This document shows positions 63,096-64,000 of a DNA stretch of 64,000 nucleotides, piece after piece. Below the pieces are notes generated by a model. It was not told the origin of the DNA. It ran no database searches and was given only the letters and a program-made list of their open reading frames with translations. The stretch lies in the NCBI GenBank assembly GCA_050184295.1, contig JBFXAM010000002.1:1-64000 (forward strand). The letters run 5' to 3'. Source of the DNA: JBFXAM01 sp050184295. GTDB lineage: Bacteria; Planctomycetota; Phycisphaerae; UBA1845; Fen-1342. Both the position numbers and the translations under genes were made by a program. The stretch's first letter is position 1. Every line of letters begins with the position of its first letter.

Positions 63096-63456
63096 CACCC
63101 CACGCTACCCCGCCGCCGACCGCGCCGCCACCGAGATGCCGTGTCGGACACGACGTGCGTCCCACACCCGGTCGCATCGGCGGCGCGTCGGACCCCGCCG
63201 CGCAACGCGGCGGGCCCGGGCGTACGCGCCGGTTGCGGGGCCCGGCCGCGGGCTTGGCGCACGGAACCCCGATCCGCAACCGCGCGCGGAATGCCCCCGA
63301 AACCACGCCCCCCGACCTCGGACGCTGGACAACTCGACGGCGACGGACCATAACCATGCAGACGCACGACGCATCGAGGCGCGGCGGCCGGCCGCGGGCG
63401 AGGCCTGCGGGTTGCCGGGACGATGCACCGGTTCACGTCTCAACAAGGAGCACTTT
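63096..63456. other. Divergent intergenic region
   Basis: About 360 GC-rich bases between the LOG-family gene (minus) and the Cys-rich lipoprotein (plus). It should hold both promoters; none was strong enough to call. Confidence 0.4.
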
Positions 63457-63792
63457 ATGAGATTCGCGGTGATTTCGCTGGCGGCAATCGCACTGCTCGG
63501 GCTCGGGCTGACGGGCTGCGAAACGACTGGCGCCACGAACAAGGGCGCCTGCTGCCCGGCCGGCGCCTGCGCCGCTGACACCTGCAAATGCAGCGGGTGC
63601 GGCGCGACGATGGCGTGCGCCGACGCCATGGTCAAGTGCCCCTGCGGCGCGGTGATGAAGTGCAGCGACGTCTGCAAGAAAGCGGACGGCGCCAAGGGCT
63701 GCACCATGCCCGCCACCGTCCACTGCGCCAAGTGCAACAAGGACGTCAAGTGCGCCGACATGAAGGTCATGTGCGCCAAGTGCGCCGGATAG
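63457..63792 (+). CDS. Small Cys-rich lipoprotein
   Basis: 111 residues. The ATG at 63457 has AAGGAG 6 bases upstream. Lipobox LTGC near residue 21. The mature part has many Cys: CCPAGACAADTCKCSGCGAT, then KCPCGAVMKCSDVCKKADGA, KCNKDVKCADMKVMCAKC. CxxC and CxC spacing suggests bound zinc or other metal, and one can read repeated CxxCxxxxxC units. Membrane anchoring with a metal-rich surface domain may serve in metal sequestration. No family was recognised. Confidence 0.88.
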   Translation: MRFAVISLAAIALLGLGLTGCETTGATNKGACCPAGACAADTCKCSGCGATMACADAMVKCPCGAVMKCSDVCKKADGAKGCTMPATVHCAKCNKDVKCADMKVMCAKCAG

Positions 63793-63970
63793 CGCTCGGC
63801 GTCTGCCCCGCGGGTCGAAGGCCCGGACGAAAGCCGCTGCTCCGCAAATCGGCGCGGCTCGTCCCGCGCCTTCGACCCTCTCGGTCGAACTCCGATCGTC
63901 GGCCCTCGGCGTTCGTCCTTCCGGGTTCGGCCGCTGATTCTGCGCCTTGCACTGCCGGAGGAACGCTCCG

Positions 63971-64000
63971 ATGACCCGTCGGCCGTGCGCGGGCCTGCTC
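63971..64000 (+). CDS. Possible start of a further gene, cut by window end
   Basis: An ATG at 63971 has GGAGG 9 bases upstream and opens MTRRPCAGLL, which could be the beginning of a signal peptide. Only ten codons are in the window. Confidence 0.4.
   Translation, partial: MTRRPCAGLL

Noticed and set aside
1..64000. tRNA, rRNA, transposase or integrase genes
   Set aside because: A scan by eye found no T-loop-like motif with matching acceptor arms and no recognisable transposase or integrase protein. A covariance or profile search was not run, so short ones could be missed.

Overview
The window is GC-rich chromosomal DNA, densely coding on both strands, most likely from a planctomycete (Planctomycetota, Phycisphaerae-like). 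This is an inference. It rests on three PEP-CTERM surface proteins, six secreted proteins ending in a dockerin-like NNFDID module, a prepilin-like protein with a GFTLIELLVV leader, an ECF sigma factor fused by overlap to a Ser/Thr kinase gene, and many very large secreted proteins. There are no phage, plasmid, CRISPR or transposase genes, and I saw no tRNA or rRNA genes.

Layout. 1-5038 (minus): two coupled genes for a secreted Ca-repeat protein and a 1558-residue lipoprotein whose middle resembles the pore-forming part of anthrax protective antigen. 5585-6874: GHL10-type lipoprotein. 7095-9698: feoA-feoB iron uptake operon with a visible promoter and palindrome. 9800-17000: ubiE/menG, a dockerin-tagged secreted protein, an ECF sigma/kinase pair and an aldehyde dehydrogenase. 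17403-19702: prepilin-like protein coupled to a PQQ-type beta-propeller. 19774-21095: a cobalamin riboswitch leading into a PEP-CTERM surface protein gene. 21205-24808: histidine kinase, gpsA, SRP RNA and another PEP-CTERM protein. 25232-27993: tandem amidohydrolases, one of which has lost its metal ligands. 28090-33547: PH-domain membrane protein, hpt, HD protein, HDOD protein, a CpxP-like lipoprotein and a dockerin-tagged protein. 33729-39071: FecR/ECF pair, PEP-CTERM protein and a secreted GH13 enzyme. 39536-41771: two cysteine-rich small secreted proteins and a gene-poor stretch with a 22-bp tandem repeat. 41772-46711: kynU, secreted esterase and mnmE. 46712-47163: AT-rich patch with a likely small RNA. 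47237-54669: rnr, ACT protein, DUF2752 protein, TPR protein, rpsT and a glycogen-synthase-like enzyme. 54876-60884: a 2002-residue subtilase whose catalytic domain is split by Ca-binding repeats. 61230-64000: Cys/Met PLP enzyme, LOG-family protein and a Cys-rich lipoprotein.

The recurrent theme is cell-surface and secreted biology: multi-domain calcium-loop proteins carrying one of two C-terminal tags (PEP-CTERM or NNFDID), alongside ordinary housekeeping genes. The most promising points are the B12-riboswitch-controlled PEP-CTERM protein, the protective-antigen-like lipoprotein and the repeat-split subtilase. The long open frames opposite the secreted-protein genes are codon-bias shadows and are not annotated.
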